Origin: Gammaproteobacteria bacterium
GTDB taxonomy: Bacteria; Pseudomonadota; Gammaproteobacteria; S012-40
Length of the DNA stretch: 64,000 nt
NCBI GenBank assembly: GCA_015487785.1
Contig: WFPC01000018.1
Coordinates: 1-64,000, forward strand
Direction: 5' to 3'
The notes below the pieces were generated by a model. That model saw only the letters and a list, made by a program, of their open reading frames with translations. It was not told where the DNA came from and did no database searches. The translations under genes were made by a program, and so were the position numbers. Positions 8,181 to 16,494 of the stretch are shown here, piece by piece (positions within the stretch are counted from its first letter, which is position 1; each line of letters opens with the position of its first letter).

Positions 8181-10187
8181 ATGGACCTGCAGACCCTGCA
8201 ACCGCTGTTCCACTGGCTGGCGGCCCATCCGGGCTGGGCCGGAATTTTCGTTTTTCTCATCGCGTTGACCGAATCCCTGCTGGTAGTGGGCCTGATCGTG
8301 CCCGGCACGGTATTGATGTTCGGTGTCGGTGCCCTGCTGGGAGTGGGCGTGTTGGGCTTGTGGGAGACCCTGGCCTGGGCTTTTGCCGGGGCGGTGGCCG
8401 GCGATGGCATCAGTTTCTGGCTGGGATATCACTTTCGTGAGCGCATCGCGACTTGGTGGCCGTTTCGCAAGCGGCCTGAATTATTGAGCAAGGGGCAGGC
8501 CTTTTTCCGCCGCCACGGTGGCAAGAGTGTGCTGTTCGGACGCTTTGTGGGCCCGGTGCGACCGGTGATTCCTGCCGTGGCCGGGATGATGCAGATGCCC
8601 CCTTGGCGTTTCGTGGCGGTCAATGTGGCCTCTGCCCTGCTTTGGGCGCCGGCCTATCTGTTGCCGGGCATTGCTTTCGGTGCGTCCATGGAGCTGGCTG
8701 CCGAGGTGGCAGGTCGCTTGGCGGTGCTGATGCTGGGCATCCTGGTCTTGGTGGTGCTGGTGATCTGGCTGGTGCGGCGCCTGGTACGCTGGCTCACGCC
8801 CTGGGCCAGTTATTTGACCGATCGTCTGCTGGCCTGGGGTTGGAGTCATCCCTATCTGGGCCGGATCACGGCCTGGATAATGGATCCGGCCCAGCCCGAG
8901 GCCAAGGGCCTGGTATTGTGGGCGGGGCTGTTGCTGGTATTGGCGAGCGTGTTGCTGGGCCTGATCGCACTGGCTGGCGAGGCCGCTCTGCCGCTGGATG
9001 TGTCGGTCTACAATTTTCTGCACGATTTGCATACGCCCTGGGCCAACACCTGGCTCAGCGCTGTCCTGTTGTGGGCCGACCCCCTGCCCTTGCTGGGTCT
9101 GGCAGGCGTCCTGCTGTTGATGTTGCTGGCGCGGCGCCAATGGAGCACGGCCTGGCATCTGGGGGTCACCGTGTTGTTCGCGGTACTGGTGATCGCGTTG
9201 CTGGGCGAGCTGCGCCCGGCCAGGCCACCGCTGGTACATCCGGCGGCTCTGGGTGGAGGTTTTCCCGCCTGGCATGTACTGGGGCCGCTGACGCTGTTTG
9301 GTTTCGTGGCCATCGTCGCCGGCGGTATGCTGAACAAGACCTGGCGTTGGTTACCCTATGCCCTGGCCGCTGCCGGGGTAACGGTGTTTTCCTTGGCGGC
9401 CCTGTATTTGGGGGTCAATTGGCTGAGCGATGTGGTGGCGGCCTGGGTGCTGGGTCTGGCCTGGGTGGCGGTGGTGGGGGTGGCCTACCGGCGCCGGCCC
9501 CACCGCCCCACCCGTCTGGCGGTGGTGTTGCCGGCGGGCTTGCTGGCCTACGTCGGGTTCGGGTTCACCCACCTTGCCGAGCAGCCGCGCCTGTTGCAAC
9601 AGATGACACGGGAGATGCCGCCGGCCCACTGGAGCAGAGCGGCCTGGCGGCAAGGCGGCTGGGCCGAGTTGGAACCCTATCGGCGCGACCTGCGGGGCAT
9701 GCGCAAACAACCCCTGAATCTGCAGTGGCGCGCCGAGTTGACACAGATCCGCGCGGACTTGGAACGCCTCGGCTGGCATGCACCACCGCCGCTGAATTGG
9801 GCCAATGCCCTGCGCTGGTTCTCGGCCCGTCCCAGCCTGGCCGAGTTGCCCCTGTTGCCCAATGTGCACCAGGGGCGCCACGAGGCCCTGGTGCTGGTCA
9901 AGCCGACGGGAGAGAACCACCAGTGGTTGTTGCGCCTGTGGCCGGTGCCGGTGCGGGTGGACGACAAGCCCCTGTGGCAGGGTTATGTGGCCAGGCAGGG
10001 ATTGCAACAACAATTCGAGTATTTCTGGCTGCCGCAGTTGAGCAACGATTTCCAGTCTCCTCTGGAAATGCTGGCCGATGAACTGGCAGGCTGGTCGAGG
10101 CAGCGGGTTCGTTGGCACCTCACGGGGGAGGACGCGCTGCGCTGGCACGGTGAGGTGTTGCTCATTGGAGGAGGGGGAGAGGAATGA
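8181..10187 (+). CDS. DedA-PAP2-LssY fusion membrane protein with degenerate phosphatase motifs
   Basis: 668 residues in three parts. Residues 1-200 are a DedA/SNARE-associated domain, with the F-x-R-F-x-P-x-R motif at 119-127 and PAVAGM; these proteins are undecaprenyl phosphate or phospholipid translocases. Residues 240-430 align with PAP2 lipid phosphatases, but the signature residues are altered: F-P-A-W-H at 361-365 instead of P-S-G-H, and G-V-N-W-L-S-D at 411-417, where the nucleophile His is Asn. Residues 450-668 resemble the soluble LssY C-terminal domain. The PAP2 part is therefore probably not a normal phosphatase. The stop overlaps dgkA by 4 bp (ATGA), tying the gene to lipid turnover. 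Confidence 0.88.
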   Translation: MDLQTLQPLFHWLAAHPGWAGIFVFLIALTESLLVVGLIVPGTVLMFGVGALLGVGVLGLWETLAWAFAGAVAGDGISFWLGYHFRERIATWWPFRKRPELLSKGQAFFRRHGGKSVLFGRFVGPVRPVIPAVAGMMQMPPWRFVAVNVASALLWAPAYLLPGIAFGASMELAAEVAGRLAVLMLGILVLVVLVIWLVRRLVRWLTPWASYLTDRLLAWGWSHPYLGRITAWIMDPAQPEAKGLVLWAGLLLVLASVLLGLIALAGEAALPLDVSVYNFLHDLHTPWANTWLSAVLLWADPLPLLGLAGVLLLMLLARRQWSTAWHLGVTVLFAVLVIALLGELRPARPPLVHPAALGGGFPAWHVLGPLTLFGFVAIVAGGMLNKTWRWLPYALAAAGVTVFSLAALYLGVNWLSDVVAAWVLGLAWVAVVGVAYRRRPHRPTRLAVVLPAGLLAYVGFGFTHLAEQPRLLQQMTREMPPAHWSRAAWRQGGWAELEPYRRDLRGMRKQPLNLQWRAELTQIRADLERLGWHAPPPLNWANALRWFSARPSLAELPLLPNVHQGRHEALVLVKPTGENHQWLLRLWPVPVRVDDKPLWQGYVARQGLQQQFEYFWLPQLSNDFQSPLEMLADELAGWSRQRVRWHLTGEDALRWHGEVLLIGGGGEE

Positions 10188-10537
10188 AAAACCAGGTGTT
10201 CCGGCGCCGCCTGGGTTATGCCCGGGCGGGTATCGCGCAGGCGTTGAAGCGGGAAAACAGCGTCAAGACCCAGGCCGTGCTGGCCGTTGTGGCCATACTG
10301 GCCTTGTTGATATTGCGTCCGGCCCTGGTATGGTGGGCCCTGGTGGGGGTGATGATCGTGCTGGTGCTGGCGGCGGAGTTGTTCAATACCTCTATCGAGG
10401 AGGTATGTGACCTGGTGCAGCCCCGGCCCGATCCCCGCGTCAAGCTGATCAAGGACGTGGCCGCGGGGGCGGTCTTGCTGTTGAGCGTGGGCGCCTTGTG
10501 GGTGGCGGTCTTGATGGTGCTCAGTGTGATGGGCTGA
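10184..10537 (+). CDS. dgkA: Diacylglycerol kinase (prokaryotic DgkA family)
   Basis: 117 residues with three predicted membrane helices. The family signature is present: AAELFNTSIEEVCDL (catalytic Glu and Mg-binding Glu on the second helix) and KLIKDVAAGAVLL. DgkA phosphorylates diacylglycerol with ATP to recycle it into phospholipid synthesis; some homologues use undecaprenol. The start codon overlaps the stop of the DedA-PAP2-LssY gene, with GGAGGAGGG upstream, so the two are translationally coupled. Confidence 0.93.
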   Translation: MKNQVFRRRLGYARAGIAQALKRENSVKTQAVLAVVAILALLILRPALVWWALVGVMIVLVLAAELFNTSIEEVCDLVQPRPDPRVKLIKDVAAGAVLLLSVGALWVAVLMVLSVMG

Positions 10538-10601
10538 AACGGGCCACGATGGTCATGCGTTTCGCCGCTTCTCGGAATGCGGGCGAGATGCCCGGCTGGC
10601 T

Positions 10602-11372
10602 TCAGTGGAAATCCAGGTGCAGCATTCTGCCGCCGGTCTTCTCGGCGATGGTTTGGTATTCCCGCGTGGTCTCGGGGTCGGAACGCCCCAATGGCAGGGT
10701 GAACACCGGGCTGGGAATGTCGCTGTAGTAGATCTTGTCGTCACTGGGTTCATCGCCCACCAGAAGATAGGCCCCCGGGGGCGGGGCGTTGCGGGCGGCT
10801 ACGCGGAATGCCTTGCCAATGGTCTCCATGTTGCCGCCGAAAGGCGCGCCGGACATCAGCGCATCGAACATTTCACCCATGGTGCCGGTATAGGTCTCGG
10901 CCTCGTAGTCGGTGAACCAGGTGATGGCGCTGAGCCGTTTGCCCGAGCGCACCACGATGGTACGCAGCACAGGTATCAGAAAGGAACTCAGGCCGTGCAT
11001 GGAGCCGGAGGCGTCCACGACCAGATGCAGATCCTTTCCGGGCAGGGCCTTGAGCCCCTTGACGAACAGATCGAAATCCTTGCGTCCGAAGGTGGCGCTC
11101 TCGACGATCCGGTCCATGGCACTGCCCTCGCCAGAGAGAACCAGTTGTTCCATGTTGCTGGCGAAGCGCTGTCTGTCCAGTTCGGCCACGGCCAGCTTGT
11201 TCTTCAGTTCCTGAATTTCCTTTTTCAGTCGCGGAACTTCGTATTCCTGGGCCAGCCGCGAGGTCAGCAGGATGGTCACCATGAGGAAGATGAAGGTCGC
11301 CAGCATCAACAGCGACACATCCGAGAAGCTCTCGTAAATGTTGGTATAGGTGAATCGGCGCCGGATGCTCAT
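10602..11372 (-). CDS. Membrane-anchored VWA-domain protein with MotB/ExbD-like N-terminus
   Basis: 256 residues. A short cytoplasmic stretch leads into one TM helix (about 19-38) that begins S-D-V-S-L-L-M-L; Asp18 sits where MotB and ExbD have their proton-carrying Asp. A coiled coil follows (45-75), then a von Willebrand factor A domain with a complete MIDAS start, D-A-S-G-S (120-124). There is no OmpA-like peptidoglycan-binding domain. The upstream gene encodes a MotA/TolQ/ExbB homologue, so the pair should form a proton-driven rotary unit with the VWA domain outside the cytoplasm. The direct substrate is unknown. Confidence 0.8.
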   Translation of the reverse strand: MSIRRRFTYTNIYESFSDVSLLMLATFIFLMVTILLTSRLAQEYEVPRLKKEIQELKNKLAVAELDRQRFASNMEQLVLSGEGSAMDRIVESATFGRKDFDLFVKGLKALPGKDLHLVVDASGSMHGLSSFLIPVLRTIVVRSGKRLSAITWFTDYEAETYTGTMGEMFDALMSGAPFGGNMETIGKAFRVAARNAPPPGAYLLVGDEPSDDKIYYSDIPSPVFTLPLGRSDPETTREYQTIAEKTGGRMLHLDFH

Positions 11373-11395
11373 GGTCTATGTCGGAATCGATGCGT

Positions 11396-12400
11396 TCATG
11401 CCTGCCGCTTGCTCAGAATGAAATCCTTGAACCGCGACCACCAGGAACGGTTGAGAGTCTGCATCAACTGCAATTCCTGGCGTAGCAGGGCCCGATAATA
11501 TTTCTGCATGTGCAAGGTCTCGCGCAAGGTATAGGTACCTTTTTCGTCACCGGAAAGTTCATAGAGTTCCTTGATGGCCTGGTGAAACTCATTGATGGCA
11601 CCCTTGGATTCCCGGAAGACCTCCTGCAGGGCCTTGACCCGCTCGCCCAGGGCCTCGATCTCCACGTTGAGAAAACGCACGTCACGTTCCATGGAAGGCT
11701 TGAAGTCGGGGGCCAGATAGACCATGCAGGTTTTGGTGATATGGTCGTGCAGGCCGCCGATGCCGTTTTCCGTGATCAAGGCGAAGATCCGCAGCAATAC
11801 ACCACCCAGAACCGCACCCAGCAGGGTAGTGTAGAAAGCCGTGCCCATGCCGCTCATGGCCTTGCGCAGACCCGAGAGCAACAGGTCCTGGTCGGTTCCC
11901 AGGGCGTCCAGCGAAGTGGTCAGGCCGGTCAGGGTGAAGGTGAGGCCAATCACCGTGCCGATCAGGCCCAGGGTGATCAGCAGATTGCCCAAGACCTCCA
12001 CCGCATGACTGATGCGCAGATAAAACGAGTACTCCATGTTGAGCAGCGATTCGATATTGGGTGCTTCGTTGTTGGCGGAAACGATCTTGAGCGCTTCGTA
12101 GAAGCGGTTCACCGCCTTGCGCTTGCGTGGGTGGGTGGGTTCCAGGCCCATCAGGCCATTCTCCTGGGCCAGTTTGTCCTGGGCGCTGGCTTCCACTGCT
12201 TCGCGCGTGATCAATACGGTGAGGATGAAGCTGGTGGCCACGCCGATGAGAAACAGCGTAATAATGATCCAGGTGATCTTGCTCTTGTCCTCGCGCAAGA
12301 ACTCGAGAATGTCGGTATCGAGATAGAGGCCCAGGTAGATGGTAGTGGCGGCGGAGCCCCAGATCAGCCAGAGAATGAAAGTTCGATACGCCCAGTTCAT
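11396..12400 (-). CDS. MotA/TolQ/ExbB proton-channel family protein
   Basis: 334 residues. Helices are predicted near 8-28 and 43-66, then a cytoplasmic domain, then the conserved pair at about 135-165 (LLITLGLIGTVIGLTFTL) and 185-215 (MSGMGTAFYTTLLGAVLGG), which is the MotA/ExbB signature. The C-terminal 100 residues are charged and coiled-coil-like. In the family five copies surround two MotB/ExbD-like subunits and rotate with proton flow. The partner is the VWA protein 23 bp downstream. A glycosyltransferase-like membrane protein ends 83 bp upstream in the same orientation. Zorya ZorA is a relative by fold, but no zorC/D/E is present. Confidence 0.85.
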   Translation of the reverse strand: MNWAYRTFILWLIWGSAATTIYLGLYLDTDILEFLREDKSKITWIIITLFLIGVATSFILTVLITREAVEASAQDKLAQENGLMGLEPTHPRKRKAVNRFYEALKIVSANNEAPNIESLLNMEYSFYLRISHAVEVLGNLLITLGLIGTVIGLTFTLTGLTTSLDALGTDQDLLLSGLRKAMSGMGTAFYTTLLGAVLGGVLLRIFALITENGIGGLHDHITKTCMVYLAPDFKPSMERDVRFLNVEIEALGERVKALQEVFRESKGAINEFHQAIKELYELSGDEKGTYTLRETLHMQKYYRALLRQELQLMQTLNRSWWSRFKDFILSKRQA

Positions 12401-12483
12401 GGTTTTCCTTTGCTTAGCATGGGTTGGTCACAGGGTCGTTCCGGCCCTCCTCGTTATTGCCAGTGCAGCGAAGAGACAGGTGC

Positions 12484-13983
12484 CTAGCGGGCATTTTTCG
12501 TCTCATCAGCGGGTGTCGCCTCGTTGGTCTGGGGCTGTTCCTCGTTTTGCTCGGGGTTGACCGGCGGACGGTAATGCTTGAGCTGCACGGTATGATCGCG
12601 TACCGCCAGGATGACGCCGCCCTTCATCAGGGCCAGGGTTTCGGTGACGCCGGTCAGGCTGGCGATACCGTCGGCCAACAGCTTGTTCTCCTCGGCATAG
12701 GGATCGAAGGCCAGGTGGGTCAGTCCCTTGAGGTTCTTCTCCAGTTGTTCCAGATTGTCGTAATAACGCGGCAATGGCAACACATCCCGTCGGGTGGCCA
12801 GCATGGTGCGGCCGGGCCACTGGCTGGCAACCCGGAAAGGCCGGCTCTGATCGGCGGCGATATTGGCCAGGCGCATGATGAGTTCGTCCTCGGGTGTATA
12901 GGCCTCGATCTTGTGCATCAGGGCATGGGCCTTGTCTTGCCACATGAAAGTGGTGGCCACCATCAGGGTCAAAACGGCCACCAGGCCGCGCTGGCCGAGG
13001 AAGCTCTGCTTGTGCCAGCTTTGGTTCCAGCGGATCAGCAGGGGCACTCCGCGGTAGAGCGTGGCGGTGATGGCCAGCAGGGCCCAGGCCTCGTTGGCCA
13101 TCACCAGGCCGAAGACAATGGCGAGAAACAGCATGCGCCCGAGCAAATCCCTGAGGAAAAACTCTCGCTCGATGGCGATCACCAGCGCGAGCAGCACGGT
13201 GGCAATGATGCCCGGCGCCCACACGATATCGGCCCGGCTCCAGGCCACGCTGCCCTGCAAGGCCAGGGCCAGGGCTTCCACGGGGTTGCCGAACCAGGCG
13301 ATATTGTCCCAGCCACCGCTGATGAGCACCGCGACCACCGTGCTGATGCCCAGGCCAATGAAAACGTGTCGGCTCTTTTTGTGCTCGTCGGGATTCTTCT
13401 GCCAATGCCAGGCCAGGGCCAGGGGATAGGCGATGGCCATGGGGCTCAGGCTGATCAGGATGGCCACCCAGATCATCTGGCCGAAATACCAGCCGCCGAA
13501 ATAGCGTGGCTTGCGGCGGTAGGCGCGATCCATCCAGGCGCCCAATGCAAAGCCGAGCAACAGGTAGGGCCCGATATCCATGGCATCGATCTGCGACAAC
13601 AAGGCCGGGGAAATCAACAGCAAGGCCGAGGCGATCAGGGCGGCTTCCTTGCCCTCGCTGTCGCGCGCCCAGCGATAGAGCATGCTGACGGCGGCAAAGG
13701 CGATCAGCAGGGTCAACACCTTGGCCGCGAGAATGCTGCCTGGCCAGTAGGCGCCGATAGGCATGAACAAGAGCGCCCGAAAATCGGGCACGCCGAGAAT
13801 GAGAACGGGATTGATGACGTTGTCGGCCACGCTCCAGTTCAACAACAGACCGCGCGCGGCATTCTCCTCGATGCCATAGGGTTCCGTGCTGATCAGCCCG
13901 AACAACAGCATGGCCGACAGCCAAAGGGCGAGAACGACGAAACCCCAATATTTTTCCATTAGATTCACAGTGCCTGAATTCAT
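12484..13983 (-). CDS. Polytopic membrane protein, glycosyltransferase (GT-C/ArnT-like) candidate
   Basis: 499 residues, about ten TM helices in the first 360, then a soluble C-terminal part. The N-terminal part, E-P-Y-G-I-E-E-N-A-A-R-G at about 33-44, has an acidic pair in the first long extracytoplasmic loop, as in dolichyl/undecaprenyl-phosphate-sugar GT-C enzymes. The C-terminus is rich in Pro, Glu and Asn. The start is uncertain: ATG 13983 has no ribosome site, and ATG 13959 (MEKYWGF) is equally possible. It sits upstream of the MotA-like/VWA pair, and could modify the surface molecule that motor acts on. That link is speculative. Confidence 0.6.
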   Translation of the reverse strand: MNSGTVNLMEKYWGFVVLALWLSAMLLFGLISTEPYGIEENAARGLLLNWSVADNVINPVLILGVPDFRALLFMPIGAYWPGSILAAKVLTLLIAFAAVSMLYRWARDSEGKEAALIASALLLISPALLSQIDAMDIGPYLLLGFALGAWMDRAYRRKPRYFGGWYFGQMIWVAILISLSPMAIAYPLALAWHWQKNPDEHKKSRHVFIGLGISTVVAVLISGGWDNIAWFGNPVEALALALQGSVAWSRADIVWAPGIIATVLLALVIAIEREFFLRDLLGRMLFLAIVFGLVMANEAWALLAITATLYRGVPLLIRWNQSWHKQSFLGQRGLVAVLTLMVATTFMWQDKAHALMHKIEAYTPEDELIMRLANIAADQSRPFRVASQWPGRTMLATRRDVLPLPRYYDNLEQLEKNLKGLTHLAFDPYAEENKLLADGIASLTGVTETLALMKGGVILAVRDHTVQLKHYRPPVNPEQNEEQPQTNEATPADETKNAR

Positions 13984-14282
13984 AGTTCGATCGCAGTTTG
14001 CGCTAGCGCCCGGCAGCCTCTCTCAGGTTGGGAAACTGGCAAGGATAACCAAAATTGGATATAGCGTCATCATAGACTTGAGCGGGAGGACGACATAAAA
14101 AGTCCTGATGGATATCCTTCTATAATACTCAGAAATTACTTGTAAAATATGTGCGTCTATGTGCGTCTGTATCTGTTGACAGCAAACGGCAATAGTGGTT
14201 GAATGCCCTGCCAGGTAGTGATATATATCACTTGGATCGCTTTTACACTTGTCGGCTTATAACAATACGAGGGAGGTGGGCC
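13984..14282. other. AT-rich intergenic region, divergent promoters
   Basis: About 300 bp between the divergent glycosyltransferase-like gene and the respiratory island. It is clearly richer in A/T than its neighbours. It holds a tandem GTGCGTCT(A/G)T repeat near 14150-14170 and a perfect 16-bp palindrome at 14217-14232. I see no ORF that looks coding. Confidence 0.6.
14217..14232. promoter_or_regulatory. Perfect 16-bp palindrome, FNR/CRP-superfamily-like site
   Basis: AGTGATATATATCACT is fully self-complementary and lies 51 bp upstream of the first gene of the respiratory island. The core reads GTGAT-N4-ATCAC, close to an FNR/DNR box (TTGAT-N4-ATCAA), and equally GTGA-N6-TCAC, close to a CRP box. 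Position suits activation or repression of the 14283 transcript. Confidence 0.6.
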
Positions 14283-14375
14283 GTGTTACAGACTGACGCA
14301 ATTGCATTGATCTATCTGTTGTGGTTTGTCGGAGCCTTTTTTCTGGCTTGGATCATGCTCAAGGTCAATTCATAA
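14283..14375 (+). CDS. 30-residue single-TM protein at head of respiratory island
   Basis: GTG start with GGGAGGTGGG immediately upstream, one of the best ribosome sites in the window. The product is M-L-Q-T-D-A-I-A followed by one TM helix and a short K-V-N-S tail. Size and shape resemble the tiny accessory subunits of terminal oxidases such as CcoM, CcoQ or CydX, but no sequence identity is claimed. A second protein of equal length is encoded at 18311, directly before the CcoN-like gene. Confidence 0.6.
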   Translation: MLQTDAIALIYLLWFVGAFFLAWIMLKVNS

Positions 14376-14467
14376 TCAACGTTTAGAAAAATCAGGTTCA
14401 ACCCCTGCTCGCGCGCGGTGGTTGGAAAATTGTCTCTGGGAGGCTAGAACTGGGAGGGCTTCTGAAT

Positions 14468-15220
14468 ATGCGACGTTTTATTACTGCTGTGTCTGCCGCA
14501 GCATTTTTGCTTGGGGCGGTGGCGCCGTCTGTCGTGAACGCTTCCGCGCAGTATCCGCGGGGTAACGGAAACATCAGCAACGGCAAGGACATCTACTTCA
14601 ACGGCAAGGGCGATGTGCCCGCCTGTGCCTCTTGTCATGGTCAGGATGGCCTGGGTGACGACAACCTGGGCACTCCGCGGCTGGCGGGCCAGTTCGCTAT
14701 TTTTCTGCGCAAGCAACTGGAAGATTATGCCACCGACAAGCGCCAGGACACCACCATGTTCGTGATGAACGCCAATGCCAAGGGCCTGTCGCCGGCTGAC
14801 CGCAACGATGTGGCCACCTATCTGGAATCCATCAAGGTCAAGAACGACGGCAGTGCGGGGTCCAATCTCAAGGAGCTGGCGGCCAACGGCGTCGAGGTCG
14901 GTTTGACCCACAAGGGCAAGTCGCTGGTGGAGTTCGGTCAGGGCAACCGCGCCAAGCCGGTTCCGGCCTGTCGTTCCTGCCATGGCTACAACGGTCGAGG
15001 TGCACCGCCTGTGTATCCTCGCATCGGCGGTCAGAAGTACGTCTACTTGGTCAATCAGTTGAAGAAGTGGCGTGATGGCTCCCGTACCAACGATCCTCGC
15101 GGGCAGATGCAGGCCGTTGCGCGCAACATGACCGATGAAGACATCAAGAATGCCGCTGCCTACCTGACCGTGGCCAGTGACTACAGTAGCGGTAACTTCT
15201 TTACCCCGTACGATCACTGA
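14468..15220 (+). CDS. Diheme cytochrome c, c4-type
   Basis: 250 residues. A Sec signal peptide (1-26, ending V-N-A-S-A) is followed by two class-I cytochrome c domains, with heme sites C-A-S-C-H at 53-57 and a second C-R-S-C-H in the C-terminal half. Axial Met candidates are M-F-V-M-N and M-Q-A-V-A-R-N-M. The two-domain layout, the G-N-G-x-x-G pattern and the C-x-x-C-H-G-x-x-G motifs are those of cytochrome c4, the diheme electron donor to cbb3 oxidases in many gammaproteobacteria. It has its own perfect terminator, so it can be made independently of the genes that follow. Confidence 0.9.
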   Translation: MRRFITAVSAAAFLLGAVAPSVVNASAQYPRGNGNISNGKDIYFNGKGDVPACASCHGQDGLGDDNLGTPRLAGQFAIFLRKQLEDYATDKRQDTTMFVMNANAKGLSPADRNDVATYLESIKVKNDGSAGSNLKELAANGVEVGLTHKGKSLVEFGQGNRAKPVPACRSCHGYNGRGAPPVYPRIGGQKYVYLVNQLKKWRDGSRTNDPRGQMQAVARNMTDEDIKNAAAYLTVASDYSSGNFFTPYDH

Positions 15221-15237
15221 GAGTTCGGTTGTCTGGA

Positions 15238-15266
15238 AAGGCGGGCTCTAAGCCCGCCTTTTTTTT
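15238..15266 (+). terminator. Rho-independent terminator after c4-type cytochrome gene
   Basis: AAGGCGGGCT pairs perfectly with AGCCCGCCTT around a 3-base loop, running into eight T residues, 17 bp after the stop codon. Confidence 0.95.
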
Positions 15267-15328
15267 GTCTGGCGATCGCTTTTGGTTTATGCTTTCGTTT
15301 CTCGTTTTAGTTTGCCTTGTGGGGTTCT

Positions 15329-15940
15329 ATGAGCAGCAAGAAGAAACAGCCATTGAAGGCGGGTGAAAAAATACTCTTGATCATATTCGGGGTATTTTTC
15401 GTTTTGGCCATGATCGCCTATGCGGCACTCGAGACGGTGCGGCTCAACAAGGAAGAACCCATGTTCGAGCAAACCACCTTTTTCGATTTCTCCGCAGTGG
15501 GCAAGGAGGGCTCCGAGCTCTATCGCAAGGCCCGGTGTAATTCCTGTCATCGCGCGCTGCGAACGGGGACCAGCATGGGCTTGATACTCGACGGCATTGG
15601 TTCCCGACGCTCGCTCGAATGGATAGAAAACTTCCTCGTCAACCCCGAGGCCACCTATGGGGCCCCAACCCTGGATCACGGTTTGCCGCCCAAGGAGGCG
15701 GCCTATGTGGCCCAGATGCCGCGGGAAGATTTGCACAAGATCGCCGTATTCCTGTCCGAGCTGCGGGCCAAGGCCGGTTCGGCCGTGGCCAAGGTGCCGC
15801 CGCCGGAGCGTTCCGAATTCATCGACAACATGGTGAAGGCCTGGGCGCCAGAGAGCTGGAAAGAAAAGTATGAAGACGTGCGTGAGCGGGGCTTGCCGGA
15901 AGAAGGCGCCGGCGGCGCGATGAATAAAACCAACGATTAA
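15329..15940 (+). CDS. Membrane-anchored monoheme cytochrome c
   Basis: 203 residues. A short basic N-terminus (K-K-K-Q-P-L-K) and one TM helix (about 14-34) anchor a periplasmic domain with a single heme site C-N-S-C-H at 70-74; the axial Met is probably in V-A-Q-M-P-R. A charged C-terminal extension ends E-G-A-G-G-A-M-N-K. The ATG at 15329 is 8 bp after a GGGG run. Layout matches the second anchored cytochrome at 22449, suggesting they serve the same oxidase as donors or entry subunits. The next gene, 17 bp downstream, is a short CcoN-like protein. Confidence 0.85.
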   Translation: MSSKKKQPLKAGEKILLIIFGVFFVLAMIAYAALETVRLNKEEPMFEQTTFFDFSAVGKEGSELYRKARCNSCHRALRTGTSMGLILDGIGSRRSLEWIENFLVNPEATYGAPTLDHGLPPKEAAYVAQMPREDLHKIAVFLSELRAKAGSAVAKVPPPERSEFIDNMVKAWAPESWKEKYEDVRERGLPEEGAGGAMNKTND

Positions 15941-15957
15941 TCTGGGTAGTGAAATCA

Positions 15958-16494
15958 ATGAGTGAAGCTTGGCATCACCCGCAGGAAACCGTCTACCGTC
16001 GTTATATCCTGTGGTTTTTCTACGCCTGTATCATCTATAGTTTGATCGGCTTCTCGTGGGGGGCCATCATGGGTGGGATATCGGAATTCAGGCATTTCGT
16101 TGACCACCGTCTGCACGGCAACCTCATCGTGCGGGGGCATACACACATCAACTTGCTGGGCTGGGTGGAAATGGCCATTTTCGGCGCGGTTTATTATATT
16201 ATTCCCCGCTTGGTCAAGCGGCCGATCTACAGTCTGAAACTGGTGAAAGTGCATTTCTGGGTGCACAACATCGGATTGTTGGGCATGGTCATCTTTTTCG
16301 TCATGGCCGGTATCATGGGCGGCATGGCCAGTGTCACGGCATCACCGGCGGAGGTGGAGCTCATCGTCAAACCCTTGCTGGCCACCATGGGAATATTTGG
16401 TACCTTGGTTCTTCTTGCCAATGGCATCTGGGCCTATAATCTTTTCCGGACCTGCGCCGGATGGGAGAAGTCGTATGAAAAGGAAGCTAACTAG
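15958..16494 (+). CDS. Short CcoN-like membrane protein (C-terminal third of heme-copper subunit I)
   Basis: 178 residues with about four TM helices. The block R-G-H-T-H-I-N-L-L-G-W (59-69) followed by the F-G-A-V-Y-Y-I-I-P-R stretch, and then Y-S-L-K-L-V-K-V-H-F-W (91-101), reproduces helices X-XI of cbb3 CcoN, which carry the heme-ligating H-x-H. Here they stand alone, with no CuB ligands and no helix VII tyrosine. It may bind heme b and pass electrons, or act in assembly. The start chosen is ATG 15958; GTG 15949 is an alternative. It overlaps the next gene by 20 bp. Confidence 0.75.
   Translation: MSEAWHHPQETVYRRYILWFFYACIIYSLIGFSWGAIMGGISEFRHFVDHRLHGNLIVRGHTHINLLGWVEMAIFGAVYYIIPRLVKRPIYSLKLVKVHFWVHNIGLLGMVIFFVMAGIMGGMASVTASPAEVELIVKPLLATMGIFGTLVLLANGIWAYNLFRTCAGWEKSYEKEAN

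Noticed and set aside
10602-12400. Zorya anti-phage system
   Set aside because: Only a MotA-like/MotB-like pair is present, the second with a VWA domain; no zorC, zorD or zorE genes follow.
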